Assembly (NCBI GenBank): GCA_964348115.1
Contig: CAYGBY010000079.1
Coordinates: 1 to 14,951, forward strand
Direction of reading: 5' to 3'
Source of the DNA: Azophilus sp964348115
GTDB lineage: Bacteria; Pseudomonadota; Gammaproteobacteria; Pseudomonadales; Azotimanducaceae
DNA length: 14,951 nt
Positions within the stretch are counted from its first letter, which is position 1. The number at the start of each line of letters is the position of its first letter. A program made the position numbers and the translations under genes. The notes beneath the pieces were generated by a model that saw only the letters and a list, made by a program, of their open reading frames with translations, did no database searches and was not told the DNA's origin. Positions 14,706 to 14,951 of the stretch are shown in pieces.

Positions 14706-14951
14706 GCGCGGACCTCTGCCCTGATGAAGAAGGGATTAAGACGGCCCCCGCCCCCATTTAGCTGGGGGAGGCTGAGCGCGGACCTCTGCCCTGATGAAGA
14801 AGGGATTAAGACGACAAGCCAGGTCCCCAGCCCCACGGGTATAGGGCGCGGACCTCTGCCCTGATGAAGAAGGGATTAAGACCAGGCAGCGCGCGCGAGT
14901 GGAAGTACGAGATCCTCGCGGACGACAGCCGGGAGGATCAAGCGACTAAGC
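14706..14951 (+). CRISPR. CRISPR array: three exact 37-bp repeats, 33-bp spacers, degenerate terminal repeat
   Basis: Identical repeats at 14706-14742, 14776-14812 and 14846-14882. Spacers are 14743-14775, 14813-14845 and 14883-14915, each 33 bp. A fourth, degenerate copy starts at 14916. The repeat holds CCCT-8 nt-AGGG, a short hairpin, followed by the 8-base end ATTAAGAC, matching the 5' crRNA tag of type III systems when read on the + strand. Cas6 should cut between AGGG and ATTAAGAC. The leader is therefore on the left, next to the second cas2, and the worn repeat on the right marks the trailer end. Spacer 1 contains the perfect hairpin CCCCCA-TTTAGC-TGGGGG (14751-14768). No spacer matches any other part of this window that I can see. 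Confidence 0.95.
14916..14951 (+). repeat. Degenerate fourth CRISPR repeat, cut by the window end
   Basis: Ungapped comparison with the repeat gives 24 matches in 36 positions, including CGCGGAC at its start (14917-14923) and TAAG near its end (14947-14950). It begins exactly 33 bp after the third repeat, so it is in phase. Decay of the last repeat is common at the trailer end of arrays. The same DNA, with spacer 3, can also be read as an open frame (REWKYEILADDSREDQ), so a coding origin cannot be excluded. Confidence 0.65.

Noticed and set aside
1..14951. tRNA, rRNA, insertion sequence, riboswitch or replication origin
   Set aside because: I saw no tRNA-like arms, no transposase reading frame with terminal inverted repeats, no rRNA motifs and no origin-like iterons.

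Overview
The window holds an almost complete type III-B (Cmr) CRISPR-Cas locus, with every gene on the + strand. The DNA is moderately GC-rich. The gene families (Cas6 of the PF10040 type, NE0113-type and Cas02710-type CARF proteins, an MbcA/ParS/Xre antitoxin) suggest a proteobacterium, probably a gammaproteobacterium; that is inference and no species is claimed.

Layout. (1) 1-696: the tail of an unrecognised gene, an intact DUF2384 (MbcA/ParS/Xre) antitoxin, and directly behind it a decayed fragment that looks like the start of its usual RES-domain toxin partner. (2) 739-11015: a tightly packed run of cas6, a CARF protein of the NE0113/ring-nuclease family, cmr1, cmr2 (cas10), cmr3, cmr4, cmr5 and cmr6, with gaps of about 25 bp or less or small overlaps. 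(3) 11016-11227: a spacer region holding a relic of a MNT-type nucleotidyltransferase start, a perfect 7-bp inverted repeat and a good sigma70-like promoter. (4) 11228-12616: a second CARF protein, with a HEPN RNase motif. (5) 12776-14062: an intact cas2-cas1 pair. (6) 14062-14701: a second, different cas1-cas2 pair whose cas1 is reduced to 74 codons with an in-frame stop. (7) 14706-14951: a short CRISPR array of three identical 37-bp repeats and 33-bp spacers, followed in exact phase by a degenerate fourth repeat at the window end.

How it works together. Cas6 should cut the array transcript just after the small repeat hairpin, leaving the 8-nt tag AUUAAGAC on each crRNA. The Cmr complex (Cmr1-6) loads the crRNA; Cmr4 carries the aspartate that cuts target RNA. 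Cas10 keeps both the HD dyad and the GGDD motif, so it is predicted to make cyclic oligoadenylate as well as to have a nuclease site. Two CARF proteins can read that signal: the HEPN protein as an RNase effector, and the NE0113-type protein as a ring nuclease and/or a DNA-binding sensor. The intact Cas1-Cas2 pair could supply spacers.

The most unusual features are the relics at the module borders (RES, nucleotidyltransferase, second cas1), a promoter with an overlapping palindrome that uncouples the HEPN effector from the cmr operon, and the short array with its degenerate terminal repeat. The core system is a known type; no wholly new system is claimed.
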